NCBI GenBank assembly: GCA_013397845.1
Contig: VZTG01007653.1
Location: 2,778,831 to 2,842,830, forward strand
Direction: 5' to 3'
Origin: Melanocharis versteri
Taxonomy: Eukaryota; Chordata; Aves; Passeriformes; Melanocharitidae
DNA length: 64,000 nt
This document shows positions 36,356 through 46,400 of this stretch, one piece after another. The position numbers were made by a program, and so were the translations under genes. The stretch's first letter is position 1, and every line of letters begins with the position of its first letter. The notes under the pieces are model-generated. The model was not told the DNA's origin. It searched no databases and was given only the letters and a program-made list of their open reading frames with translations.

Positions 36356-39021
36356 TTGATGTTTCTGGGTGTGCTTGAGTGTAGGGATGTCAGGAAAGCT
36401 GTCTCGCTTCATACATGTGGCACCAGGTAATTCCACTCAAGGCTGTCTCCCCAGGGAGAGGAAGAAGCAGGTTCATGAGAGGTGGGGAGAAGAAGACACA
36501 TGAACAGGTGGAACACATGTCCTGCAGCTGAACAAGGGACACGACTACAAACCCTTACACACTCACACACCTCGAGAAGAGACAGCAAGTCCTGGATACG
36601 GAAAAGGTGCATATGCACACACACATAAACACCACGTGCTCACTCCACAAATAAACCCCCATACAGTCACCTGCATCACACACGAGTGCACACAGGAACA
36701 CATACCCAGGGATCATACCGTGAGGCAGGAATGACACACATCTGCATGGAGACTTTGGGCCTGCACACGTAACCTGTGCATACAAGAGGGCAGGACAAAG
36801 TCTAGCAGAAAATGGTGCTCTCCCTGCTCACAAACATACATGTTCTCATGCATAAACCAACGCTCCCAGAGGGAAGATAGCAGCTCATGGAGTCCTCACA
36901 GTAGCCTAAAAATACACAGGCAGCTCTGACCCATCTGGTCTGCAGATTGAGCCTATGAGCCATGGAAAGAATGAAGACAAACATATGACACCTTGCCTTA
37001 AGGCAGCTGGTAGCACATGCATCATACTGAGACAGAGTCTTCATATCTACAGACCCTTCCATAGTGATTACATTATTACCAAAGCTATTCAGAAGTGAGG
37101 TGAAAGCTGAGGAGCACAAAGGGGAAGAAAGGGACTCTCTACACGGCAGCTGTGGCAGAGCTAGGGATCCCTACTCTGTGACCCCCTTCTTGAGTCATGT
37201 TACTGATGATCCTTCCTCACAAGGATGTATTTGCTCCATCTCTCTGCTATCAGACATCCACGGGAGCCATAAGCACCCACAGTTTCTTGCAAACAGTCTT
37301 TCCCCCACAGCTTACCAAAACCAGACAGATATTAACATTTTGTGAGTGTCAATGTATAGAGAAGAATATGAATTCTTGGCCCCCAGACACAGCTTCTCAC
37401 TTCTGTGAAATTCATACTGCACCATCAGCTCCCCAGAGCATCACCTGGAATGAAATTCTGTGCTAAAGGGCTGGAAAGCTGGAGATGCACTCCCCAGAGT
37501 GACTGCAGACGGGAAAAGAACAGCCCCAGCACATCAGTCAGGTCAGCACAGAATGGGCTTCACCTTCAACAGCAGAACAGACTCACCTGTGGGGTTTTGA
37601 TCCCATGCCTATCTCCATGGCATCTGATGCTGTGCTGTAGGGCACCACGTAGCCACTGAGACTCCCCAAACCAGTGATGCCTGGGGACCTTTAAAGACTC
37701 CCTGCAAGTGGCAACATCTGGGGACAAAGCCCGTCAAGTCATTCACCTCAACCTGACTCCTGGTAGCCTGTTTCCCACCTCTCAAAATGCCACGGAAAGA
37801 GTGACAACTGCCCTTCCCTCCTTCTGTACCTCAGCTGGTCAGCTGGAACTGGGTTTCCTCTTGGCTTATGAATGTTGAGAAAATGAGGTCATTTCTCCTC
37901 AGTGACAGAAAATTATTTGGTGAGGCAAGCGGTTCATCTCAGGCAATGGCTGCGTACCCCTGAGCTACCCAGGAGACCCTTGAAGAGGAGGTCAGGGCAA
38001 AGCAAGGCATGAAACCAACACCAGCTGGGGAGCACAGGAAAGTCGGGGCACAAATGCAGTGCTGCTAAAGTGAGGCTGTAACTGCTGCCAGACCATCTCA
38101 CCACTGAAGCAAACACAACAGCAGTCACACAGTCATTGTCACCTCCAAAGTGTCAAGCTTGACTCATCTGGAGATTTAAATACAGCACTCATCTGGTTCA
38201 CAGCTGTGAGAAACCCATCCTGACCCAGCAGAGAGAAAGGGCTGGAGGTGGGTCACAGCCCCTTGGTCTGCCCTGTGAGTTCTGCATTCTCCCCCTCCAG
38301 CCCATAGAAAGGATTTCAGCCCCCTTGCTACCTTGGCACAGGAGGTGGCTCCCATGCATTCAGCTTGCCTCCCCTTCAGTGGCTCACTCCATGTCCTCCC
38401 TCACCCTCTTCCCACAGGGAAAGGCACTGGGGGACACTGAGCTCTGCTCCTTTGGAACTGCTCAAGCACCTGCTGTAACTCACTGTGGGCAATCCTCACT
38501 AGCAGAACCTGCAGAGCTACCAGGCAAACTCCATCTTTCCCCACAGCTCCCAGCAGCCTGGGATCCCTCACTGCTCAGGACAGCTCTGCTCTTCCATGAA
38601 GGAGAAAAGCAAAACCTCCTCTGTTCCCAGAAAAGGGGATATTTTGCTGGAACACATCTGCTCTGCACCTAAGCTGCTCCTGTCCTACTCTGGTGCGCAG
38701 GCATGGGCAAGGGCTGCAAGTGTTTTTTGGGACATCACATCCCTTTACCAGAGCAAGGCGGCCCCCCTGAGCTCACAAGAGTGTGAGGACAGAGGTGTTC
38801 CCTGCGTGTCCTCTGCCCTCCCTCACACTAATAAAAGAAACATCTTAGCCCAGGTCCATACTTACAGGGGACCAAGGGAAAAAACCCACAGTATTTAGGA
38901 TGAAGGAGAGAGCAGCCAGGTCTCTCTCCCTCAGCAAATGTGCTGATATTTTCTGACACAGCTGATAACAGCACTGGGAGGTTTCAACAGGCCCTGATAT
39001 GACCAGTAGCTTTTTTCCCAG
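36356..39021. other. unique non-coding stretch, CA-biased near 36.55-36.71 kb
   Basis: Between about 36,550 and 36,710 the plus strand is rich in CACA words. The rest has no recognised repeat, RNA gene or exon. Confidence 0.4.
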
Positions 39022-39111
39022 GTGGGCAGAGCTCTTCACCACTCTTCAGCAGGGTCAGATGAGGCAGCTGCACTCTGCCTGGAGCTGCATCTGGCTTCTG
39101 ACATGACCCAG
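39022..39111 (+). other. candidate spliced exon (90 nt, open frame)
   Basis: A strong acceptor (AGCTTTTTTCCCAG) ends at 39021 and a strong donor (CAG|GTAAGA) follows 39111. The interval is 90 nt, a multiple of three, and frame one is fully open, starting VGRALHHSSAGSDEAAAL and ending ASDMTQ. The other two frames contain stops. I do not recognise the peptide. Good splice pairs with one open frame occur by chance at some rate in 64 kb, so this is only a candidate. Confidence 0.25.
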
Positions 39112-39689
39112 GTAAGAACAAACATCGCGGGCATCATCGCAGCTATGCTTCCCTCCCTTCTGCCTTCCCTGCAATTTTCACCTTTCCGATTTTAACTGCA
39201 AGCTGTCCCCCAGCAAAAACTACACCTCTGTATGCCCCCCTTTCCCAAATGCCCTCTCTACCCTCCAAGTGGCTTCTGCTCCACGGCATAGCTTTGCACC
39301 AGTGCAGTGGCTCAGACAGCATATTCCCAAATACCCACTTTGCCCAGAGCTGGGTGAAGAGCGGGAAAGGCCATGCATCCCCAGTTCTTCCCTTGGTGTC
39401 GTAGTTTTTGATGGAGGAAAAGCAATGAGGGCAGTTTGTTTCACGCTGACAAATCTGCATGCTTGTGGGTTGGGTGCCCTGAAAGCCAATCACCCCCCAA
39501 GGAAAATAACGGGGTGAGGAGGGTGGCAGATGGGGATGGGGTAGGGCGTGGGGGGAAGATTTCTAGGTTGGGGAAGTCAGTGGGATTAAAGTATCTGCTT
39601 CTCACCCCTGGCACTGCATCGGCACCCTTCCACTCCCTGCAGCTTCCTCACTGCTGCTGGTACGGTCTGCACAGAGCGGGGAGGCGAGA
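39112..39689. other. unique non-coding stretch
   Basis: No repeat or gene is recognised in this segment. Confidence 0.45.
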
Positions 39690-39790
39690 GGGGGGCTGTA
39701 TTTAAATATATTAATAATGCATGTTCCATGCAAATGAAGCTTCCTTTGAATATTACATTAGCGATGCTGTCAGGCTGCGCTTCTTGGGAC
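39690..39790. promoter_or_regulatory. candidate regulatory element with octamer
   Basis: A sharply AT-rich island (TATTTAAATATATTAATAATGCATG) is followed by a perfect octamer ATGCAAAT at 39728-39735 and an ATTACATTAGC homeodomain-like word, in otherwise GC-rich DNA. The pattern fits a POU/homeodomain enhancer or a promoter-proximal element. Activity is inferred. Confidence 0.38.
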
Positions 39791-40026
39791 CCAGGAGTGA
39801 CGGGATGTGTGGGGACCCGGAAGAGGGGAGTGGGGAGGTAGGGCTCACCAGAAATTCCTTCATACCCCAGCACAGCCTCCTTTCTCCCCCTCCAACCCAG
39901 CTCCCCCACATTACACACACTCCCACTCCCTCCCACCTCTCCGTGCATGACAAATTCCTTGGCTCGCTGCATGCAATGCAGCCAGGCTCCCCAGTCCCCA
40001 GGCCCCCTCCAGTGGCGTGGTCCCCC

Positions 40027-40027
40027 N
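40027..40027. other. ambiguous base (N)
   Basis: A single N sits after a run of C bases, an unresolved homopolymer position in the assembly. Confidence 0.95.
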
Positions 40028-40299
40028 TACCTCCAGGGTGGGGAGAAGGGTGCTGCTCTCCAGCCTTCAGGGGGAGGGAAGGGGAGCAGCTCCTAAGTCT
40101 GGCCTGCACATGTGCACCCCTTTTGTGTGCGCCCACCGTGCCCGTGTGAGCCCAGAGTGGGTGCCAAAGGACCGCGGGCTGTGCAAGATATATTTGCCCG
40201 CAGCACGGGAGCGATGCTCTCCTGCCCATCACAGACACCCCCTTCCCTGGGCGCTCGGGAGGATGTTTGGTGTTTACGCACAGCCAGCCCGGCTCTGTG

Positions 40300-41331
40300 C
40301 ACACTCAGACGCGGGACACGCACGCGTGTGCTGCATGCAGGCGTGCGGGGCTGGGGCACACCAGCACACACACGCGAGAGGGCATTACGCACAGCAGCTC
40401 CCGAATATGCTGCCTCCTGCAGCATTAGCTGATTTATGCTGCCTTTCCCAAGCCAGATCCAGGCTCTGGAATGGGAACAGCGGCAGCTGTGCACTCCTGC
40501 CTGTCCTGGGATGAGAATAGGATGCGCCTGTTCGTCTCTCTCCTCCACCCCCACCCCTCCTCCTTCCCCTCCTTTTGCTCCCATTCATTCATTCAGCTTC
40601 TCCTCCCCCCCCGTCCCATGCCCCAAAGCAGGAAGATCCTTATGCATAAAAATGTGGGCACGCTTTCTCTGGTGGAATAAACGGGCATGCAGACACCCTG
40701 CAGGCAATACATACACACTTACATATGCATTCGAGTAGCTGTCCTGGGCCCCTACATAAATACCCGGCTCGCACCACCACCACAGACACATTCACACACC
40801 CGACAGACACCACGCAATGACTTTTCTGCAGCCAGCCAGTCTCCCAGCAGAGCAGTGTATGAGCAGAGGAGAGATTTACTCACTCCCCTGCATGCAAACC
40901 AGGCGAATATTCACACACCACGCACGGACAGACACACAGACACAGACACACCACGGTCCGCAGAGGCTCCCCCGACAAAGTTTGCAGAGAGGCAGGGAGC
41001 GGGGGGCTGAGGGGCAAGACTGGCTTCTTCTCCGTCTGATAACTGCAGGCAGTACACAGAGAGGTCTGTCTGTCTGCACATGCACATGCATGTACGTGTA
41101 GGGGTATATACATACACCTATAGCTGTACCTATACAGGGATACACACGTGAAGACACGCACACACACAGATATATGTACAGATACAGACAGATGTACATG
41201 TACATATATCCCCTCCCTTTGCAAGGTCTGAATAGATGCAGACGGGTCAAACCCAGCTCTGTGCAGCAAGCCCTGAACCTATTCAGCATCCCGATCCTAA
41301 GCAAGAGCACACACACACACACACACACACA
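40300..41331 (+). repeat. CA-rich region with (CA)n tract
   Basis: About 1 kb has strong CA bias, including ACACACACGCGAG near 40,368, decayed CACA/TACA words to 41,210 and a clean (CA)12 at 41308-41331. Between repeats the sequence is CpG-containing and GC-rich. The Thr/His-rich and Val/Cys-rich open frames on the two strands are repeat artefacts. Confidence 0.7.
40405..40480. other. candidate conserved non-coding element
   Basis: The word GCATTAGCTGATTTATGCTG (about 40,420-40,440) is an AT-richer island inside CpG-containing GC-rich sequence. A second such island, TTATGCATAAAAATG, lies at about 40,640-40,656. Function is inferred from composition only. Confidence 0.25.
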
Positions 41332-41333
41332 GA

Positions 41334-41385
41334 GAGAAAGGGGGACCCGTCTCCAAGCNNGAGAAAGGGAGACCCGTCTTCAAGC
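41334..41385 (+). repeat. 25-bp near-duplicate around two Ns (probable assembly seam)
   Basis: The 25 bases at 41334-41358 (starting GAGAAAGGGGGACCC, ending CCAAGC) recur at 41361-41385 with two mismatches, separated only by NN at 41359-41360. Two contig ends that overlap but were not merged would leave exactly this pattern, so one copy may not exist in the organism. Confidence 0.85.
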
Positions 41386-41433
41386 CTCTCTCCCTCCCTT
41401 CCATCACCCCATGTAGGCATAATCTCCCCACAA

Positions 41434-41448
41434 ACACACACACACACC
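41434..41448 (+). repeat. short (CA)n microsatellite
   Basis: Seven CA units inside unique sequence. Confidence 0.85.
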
Positions 41449-41678
41449 CTGGGCCACTTCCCCATCTCCTTTGCACTCACCCCTCGCCTTCATCCTCAGA
41501 TCAGAGGCATCCAACCCCCAGGGAGTGCGTGCACAAGCTGGAGGAAAAGGGCAATCCATGCATCCTGCCCTTCTCCCCCTTCTCCAATCTCAGCTGCTTC
41601 TCCGAGAGGCAACACGGACGGCAGCCGGGAGCCGAGGACACGCGAGGCAGCAGCACAAGGACTGCACACAAAAACGTG

Positions 41679-41679
<1 letters not shown>

Positions 41680-41710
<31 letters not shown>
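41680..41710 (+). repeat. (CA)15 microsatellite
   Basis: A perfect CA run of 31 bases ends directly at GTACCTG. On the minus strand this is a (GT)n run that begins immediately after the candidate splice donor at 41714. Confidence 0.95.
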
Positions 41711-41712
<2 letters not shown>

Positions 41713-41714
41713 AC

Positions 41715-41812
41715 CTGCTTCTGGAGGGTCGACTGCTCCCAGCTTCCATACGGGGCATGACAGAGATGAAGTGGAGGCACAAAAGACCCCGGTCCTCAAG
41801 CAACTTGCAGCC
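41715..41812 (-). other. candidate spliced exon next to a (GT)n intronic tract
   Basis: On the minus strand a C-rich acceptor (CCCACACACATCTGCAG) precedes 41812 and a donor CAG|GTACGTGTG follows 41715, giving 98 nt. Two frames are open: one reads GCKLLEDRGLLCLHFISVMP and ends RPSRS, the other contains VFCASTSSLSCPVWKLGAV; the third has a stop. No family is recognised. The donor runs straight into a (GT)n tract, the kind of UG-rich intronic sequence that CELF and TDP-43 proteins bind. The repeat could also have created the splice-like match by chance. Confidence 0.25.
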
Positions 41813-42039
41813 CTGCAGATGTGTGTGGGTGGGGGGGTGTCCCCCAGTTGTGTCACCCCTTGGAGCTGTGCCGTTCCTTGCCCCACAGCTGTCTCATTCC
41901 CGGCCGCACCTAGGCAGCACTCCCAGCCATGCACACGCGCGAGCACGACAGGCGGGGATGGAGCAGCAGTCCAGGGAGGGCACGCACAGCCGGAGGATTT
42001 GCTGCCTTCGCCGCATCCGCATCACTGGGGGAAGAAGGC

Positions 42040-42115
42040 AGAAAGGGCTGTATTGGCATTTAAAACGCAAGTGATTAATTCGCCACAGGCTCGGCTGATA
42101 GGGCTCCGGGACCAG
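42040..42115. other. candidate conserved non-coding element
   Basis: The segment GCATTTAAAACGCAAGTGATTAATTCGCCACAGG (split here only by reading) combines a CACTT/AAGTG Nkx-like word, a GATTAATT homeodomain word and CpGs. It stands out from the CA-rich flanks. Inference from motif content only. Confidence 0.28.
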
Positions 42116-42264
42116 AGCCGGCGGCACTGCTTCTCCCAGCTGGGAAGGCTCTGACAGGCAAAGGACCCTCTCCCATGGAGCCGGTTCCCGAGCTCTCCTC
42201 GCCTGCACAGCCACTGCTCCGGTGCAGGCGGAAAGGGGTGGGCCTCCACCGGAGACATGAGCAC

Positions 42265-42421
42265 ACGCATGCAACAGCTGCTGGAACTGCACTCACACGC
42301 TAACACACACACACACACACACACATACAGACAATTCCCCACAACAGCTGCTCGGGAGCTACACACAACACACAACAGCTTCCCAGGAATACACACAAAC
42401 AACAGCTGCTGGGGAATCACA

Positions 42422-42464
<43 letters not shown>

Positions 42465-43625
42465 GCTACAGCTTCTCAGGATTCAGTCACCCACATGAAA
42501 ATACAACAGCTTCTAGGAAGCACACAGCTACAAGCAACAGCTCCTGAGGAGCTACACACACACACGTATGCATGCAACAGCTGTACACCTACTGACACAG
42601 GCATGTGCAACAGCCGTGGGAAACTGCACCTGGATACAAGCCCCTGTGGTATTTGCTAAAATAAAACTGACACATAAAAACGTAACAGGAGGTGGAGAAA
42701 ACCCTTCATCCACACACAAACACACGCATGTGACTGCTCTGGGGAGACTGTCTATCAGACACCTCCTCAAATCTCCACCACAGAAACGCAACAGCTCCTC
42801 AGAAAGCACCTGGAGCCACATACCCTCATGTACGTCTGGAAGACCTTCCAGCTCCCTCTCCCCAAAAGCACACGTGCCATCGCCAATGGAGATCTTGCTC
42901 ACAGTCAGAAACAAGCATCCATGTGCACCAGGAGCTGGGGACTCAGCCACAGCTTGGCCCCCAAATACTTCACACAGGCAATACCTGCTAGGAAACCACA
43001 TTACCAAACACAGAGTCGCTTTAAAGAAATTACTCCCCAGTCCCTTGACAGAAAGCAGAAGCACATGACAGACATGAATAATCTCTGCACAGACATGCAA
43101 GAACACAACTGAAGGGACACGATGCACCCCTCACACTCACCACAGCAGTGGAGGGACTGCCTATCTCACTCAGAGACACGCACACATGCAACAGCTGAAC
43201 AAACTTAGGGACATTGGATAGGAGCTGGCTTCCTGGGATGTACAATCCAGCCTCCTGCTATTCCAGGCAACCACATCATACAGTCTTGCTCAGAAATGTC
43301 TCAAGGTCCATCTGAGTACTGTGAGACTATTTGCTTCCTACTCAGAAGCCACCTTGAAGTTAGAAGCCTGCCCCAACATCTGCATTTACCCAGGCTCAAT
43401 TCAAACCCACATGTTCCTGGGCCAGCTGGCCACGTTCTTCATATGGGCACGCATAGAGGTTGCAAGAACAAATGGAAGTGCTCTGAAACCTCCAATCCCA
43501 CCTGGACACACACCTCCCGCACCCCTGCTTCACACAAACATAACACACATGCAGCAGCTGAGTGAAAACCTTCCCCTCAGCATAAATACCAACATGCTTG
43601 CAACAGCTTCTAGGTAAACAGACAC
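42265..43625 (+). repeat. degenerate ~33-bp minisatellite with CAACAGCT core
   Basis: The core CAACAGCT(G/T)CT followed by a GGRA-like word and a CACACA spacer recurs at about 42272, 42342, 42373, 42400, 42469, 42504, 42535, 42575, 42608 and 42789, then more sparsely at 43189, 43550 and 43601. Spacings cluster at 27-40 bases or about twice that (69-70), so the ancestral unit was about 33 bases. Several copies contain CAGCTG, an E-box. Embedded (CA)n expansions lie at 42303-42324 and 42430-42461. The array decays toward its right end. Confidence 0.7.
42430..42461 (+). repeat. (CA)16 microsatellite
   Basis: Perfect CA run within the minisatellite, apparently an expansion of the CA spacer of one unit. 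Confidence 0.95.
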
Positions 43626-43802
43626 CTAAGCCTGCCACCCACAGCACTCCGTGCACTCAGGTACAGAATATAGAAACATGTATAACCTCTGATGGGAAAC
43701 TAATGACTTTCTTCATGCCGTCCAAAAACTGAAGAGGAATTAGGCCGACACGCACATACCACTGCAAGCAGCACTGTTATTAAATGTATTGTATTAATGG
43801 CA

Positions 43803-44032
43803 TCAAACCGCATCAGGGGAGGTTTAGGTTGGATATTAGGAAAAGATTTTTCACCCAGAGGGTGGTTGACACTTGAACAGAGTCCTCAGGGAAGTGGTCA
43901 CAGTACCAGCCTGACAGAGTTCAATAGGCATTTGAGCAATACTGTGAGGCACATGGTGTGATTTTTGGGTTGTCTTGTGCAGAACCAGGAGCTGGACCCA
44001 ATGTTTCTTGTGGATCCCTTCCAATCCAGGAT
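43803..44032 (+). mobile_element. CR1 LINE 3' end
   Basis: The segment starts CATCAGGGGAGGTTTAGG, then GGATATTAGGAAAAGATT, CCCAGAGGGTGGTTG, CTCAGGGAAGTGG, CACATGGTGTGA, GAACCAGGAGCTGGAC and CTTCCAATCCAGGATATTCT. This is the order of the CR1 3' untranslated region in birds, which encodes the end of ORF2 followed by GGTCCCTTCCAACTCAGG-type sequence. It is the youngest-looking CR1 piece in the window and is in the plus orientation. The 5' part of the element is absent, as is usual for CR1. Confidence 0.92.
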
Positions 44033-44102
44033 ATTCTATTCTATTCTATTCTATTCTATTCTATTCTATTCTATTCTATTCTATTCTATTCTATTCTATT
44101 CT
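44033..44102 (+). repeat. (ATTCT)14 microsatellite at the CR1 terminus
   Basis: Fourteen perfect ATTCT units directly continue the CR1 3' end. Bird CR1 elements end in short ATTCTATG-type repeats, so this array most likely grew from the element's own terminal repeat. The unit has no stop problem and yields repeating Ile-Leu-Phe-Tyr-Ser frames, which are not genes. Confidence 0.97.
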
Positions 44103-46199
44103 ATATTGTGGTGCCCATTGCATCTAAAGAAGCTCACCTGCGGCCCACCTCCCCATCCTCCTAGTTAATATATGAGCACAGAGCAATGTAATTGTCCCAT
44201 CTATCTCATGCCTGCAGCTTTATAGAGGGAAGATGAGCTCCTTTGACCCCCCAGCACATTTTTTTTCTCTGTTGGAAGGGAAATAATGTCGTGTAAATCC
44301 AACCCTAGCAAGCAGAGGACTGCCCCTAATCTTCTCACATACACACGAGAGCCTCGTGGACAGAACACCAAACTAATAAACGTGTACATGAGGAGGCAAA
44401 CAATAAATAGCCCTAAGGGAATGAGTTGCCTCCTTCAAAACACAGGCAAGCACAAAGGACCCATCTACAAAAGTAGGCCCAGGATCACACACACCAGCTG
44501 GAGGGCACAAAGAAACAAGTTGGCCCACCAGGCACAAACACACAAGTCATCAATCCTTTTGAAAAGGACACATAGGAAGCTTGTTGTGCCCTCTTGTACG
44601 CCAAACCTGCAAATCCAAGTGGGAAAAAACACCCAGACACAAAAATACACACAAAGACACACACACACTCCTGAGAGAGCCAGGCATGCAGCTCTGAGGA
44701 CACTTCTGGATGTTCCCTGGACCATCTGTAGATATCTGTTCCCAGTGGATTAAATGCCAGAACTACTCACACCTCCCAGAATCAGAGAAGGAAGTTGGTC
44801 TTGGCAACTACATACTCAAGTTTCCTTGCCTTTATCACTTTTGGGTGTTATGACTGTGGGGTGTTTCCTCCAAGCTCTTTTGAAGCTAAAAGCTAAAGGA
44901 ACAGAGACTTGCTTCCATCTCTCTCTACTTCCTCCAAGGACAGACAGTATCTAATTTTGGAGGGTGTTGAAGTAGGAGAAAAGGTTTCCAACTCCAAATT
45001 AATGCAGGATTTGTTCCTGCTTGAGTTCCTCCAGGATCATCTTGCAGTCCGTTTGTGATGAGTCTCCCAGAGGCTCTCCTGCTGGCACACATCCTTTCAG
45101 GACTCAGAAGTGCTGGGGCAGGATTCTTGTACTACCAGGGCCTCTGGGGGTCAAATGGTATTTGCTCATACTCTCACTGACCCAAGAACAACACCTCAGT
45201 CCAGCAGAACAGAAATGCCCCAAGGGACAAGCAGAAGTAAGTACCACATTTCCAGCCATGTGGGACATTTGGGTCCTCAGTCTGATTCAAAGCCAGTCCC
45301 CCCATGCCTATTTGTTCTATTGCAGGTGATCTAGAGGGTACATAAGCTCACCCCCATGTGTATTTTCCAGAGGCTCTGACCTTGCCAAAAGCCCTGGAAA
45401 GACTCCGTTGTTTTTTTTACTTCACAAATAAAAAAAAAAAATCACCGAGAGAGAAAAAAAAAACCTCCTAAGGACGTCATAGATACTTTAAGTCAGCTGC
45501 AGAGGTGCCTCATTGCCTATGTCCAGCAGTACAGAAGAAGAATCACCTTCTAATTCTTTTGTGCCGATGTCTCTGAGACCACTACCTACAGTCAGGCCTG
45601 ACCTCTCTGTCCCCTTAATGGGGATGAAAACAGCCCCAAAAACCACTTTGGTTTATACCTTTCTGCTCAGCTCCTGCTCTGTTGGGCTGCCACATCTTCT
45701 AAGACTGGAGATGCTGTTAGGGGTGAACAAGGGAGCTGACCTTATTAGAGCAATTCCCTAGTGTTTTTCCAACATATGCCAGGGAGCTGTTAAGTCCTAG
45801 AATAGCCCAGAATCTGGGAATCACTAAAGTGATGATAAAACTGATTTTTTAACCCTCTGTGCCCAGCCTGGGTATTATCATTTCAATGGGGACGGTACCT
45901 ACAGTCCATGTAGGGAGTAGGGGCTGGGAGTGCAGCCATTCCCCCTCCCACCCATCACCTTGTGCCATTCACCCCCAGGGGGAGAGGAGAGCTGGGCAGG
46001 GAAGGCAGCCACGCAGCCTGCCTGCACTGCCTTCGGTGTGTGCTGCCAGGGAAGGGAGCCTCCCTGGCAGCGTTTCCAGCTCCTGGAATTCGCCAGCGAA
46101 TCAGCCCTTCTCCCTCTCTACCTCTTCCCCTGCCCATCTCCCACCAGGGCACAACTGGGTCCCACGGATGGGGAAAACAGGCTGAGGGAGAAGGCTGGG
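44103..46199. other. unique non-coding stretch
   Basis: No gene is recognised. Poly-A-like runs occur at about 45,428-45,440 and 45,454-45,463. CACACA words at about 44,636-44,668 are simple sequence. Confidence 0.4.
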
Positions 46200-46400
46200 C
46201 TCTGCCCTCATTGCAGTCAGAATCTCTCCGCTGATCTATACTGCGGTGAGCAGTGACAGATTGATTTTACAGCTCTGCTTGGAGCCGGCCGCTGGCCCTG
46301 GGCTGTGGATGAATCAGCTTTCTCTGGTCCTTGGCTTTTATTTCATTATTTTACTGCAACCTCGCTCACAGGCAGCTAAAGAGGGAGCGACAGGGAGAAA
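46200..46400. other. candidate conserved non-coding element
   Basis: Contains GATTGATTTTAC, GATGAATCAGC and TTTATTTCATTATTTTAC words around a GC-rich core, with a homeodomain/PBX-like TGATTGA-type texture. Inference from composition only. Confidence 0.25.

Noticed and set aside
42265..43625. CRISPR-like array
   Set aside because: The repeats are degenerate, spacers are CA simple sequence rather than unique spacers, and the genome is avian.
43958..44168. Two frames with repeated Ile-Leu-Phe-Tyr-Ser
   Set aside because: They are translations of the (ATTCT)14 microsatellite.
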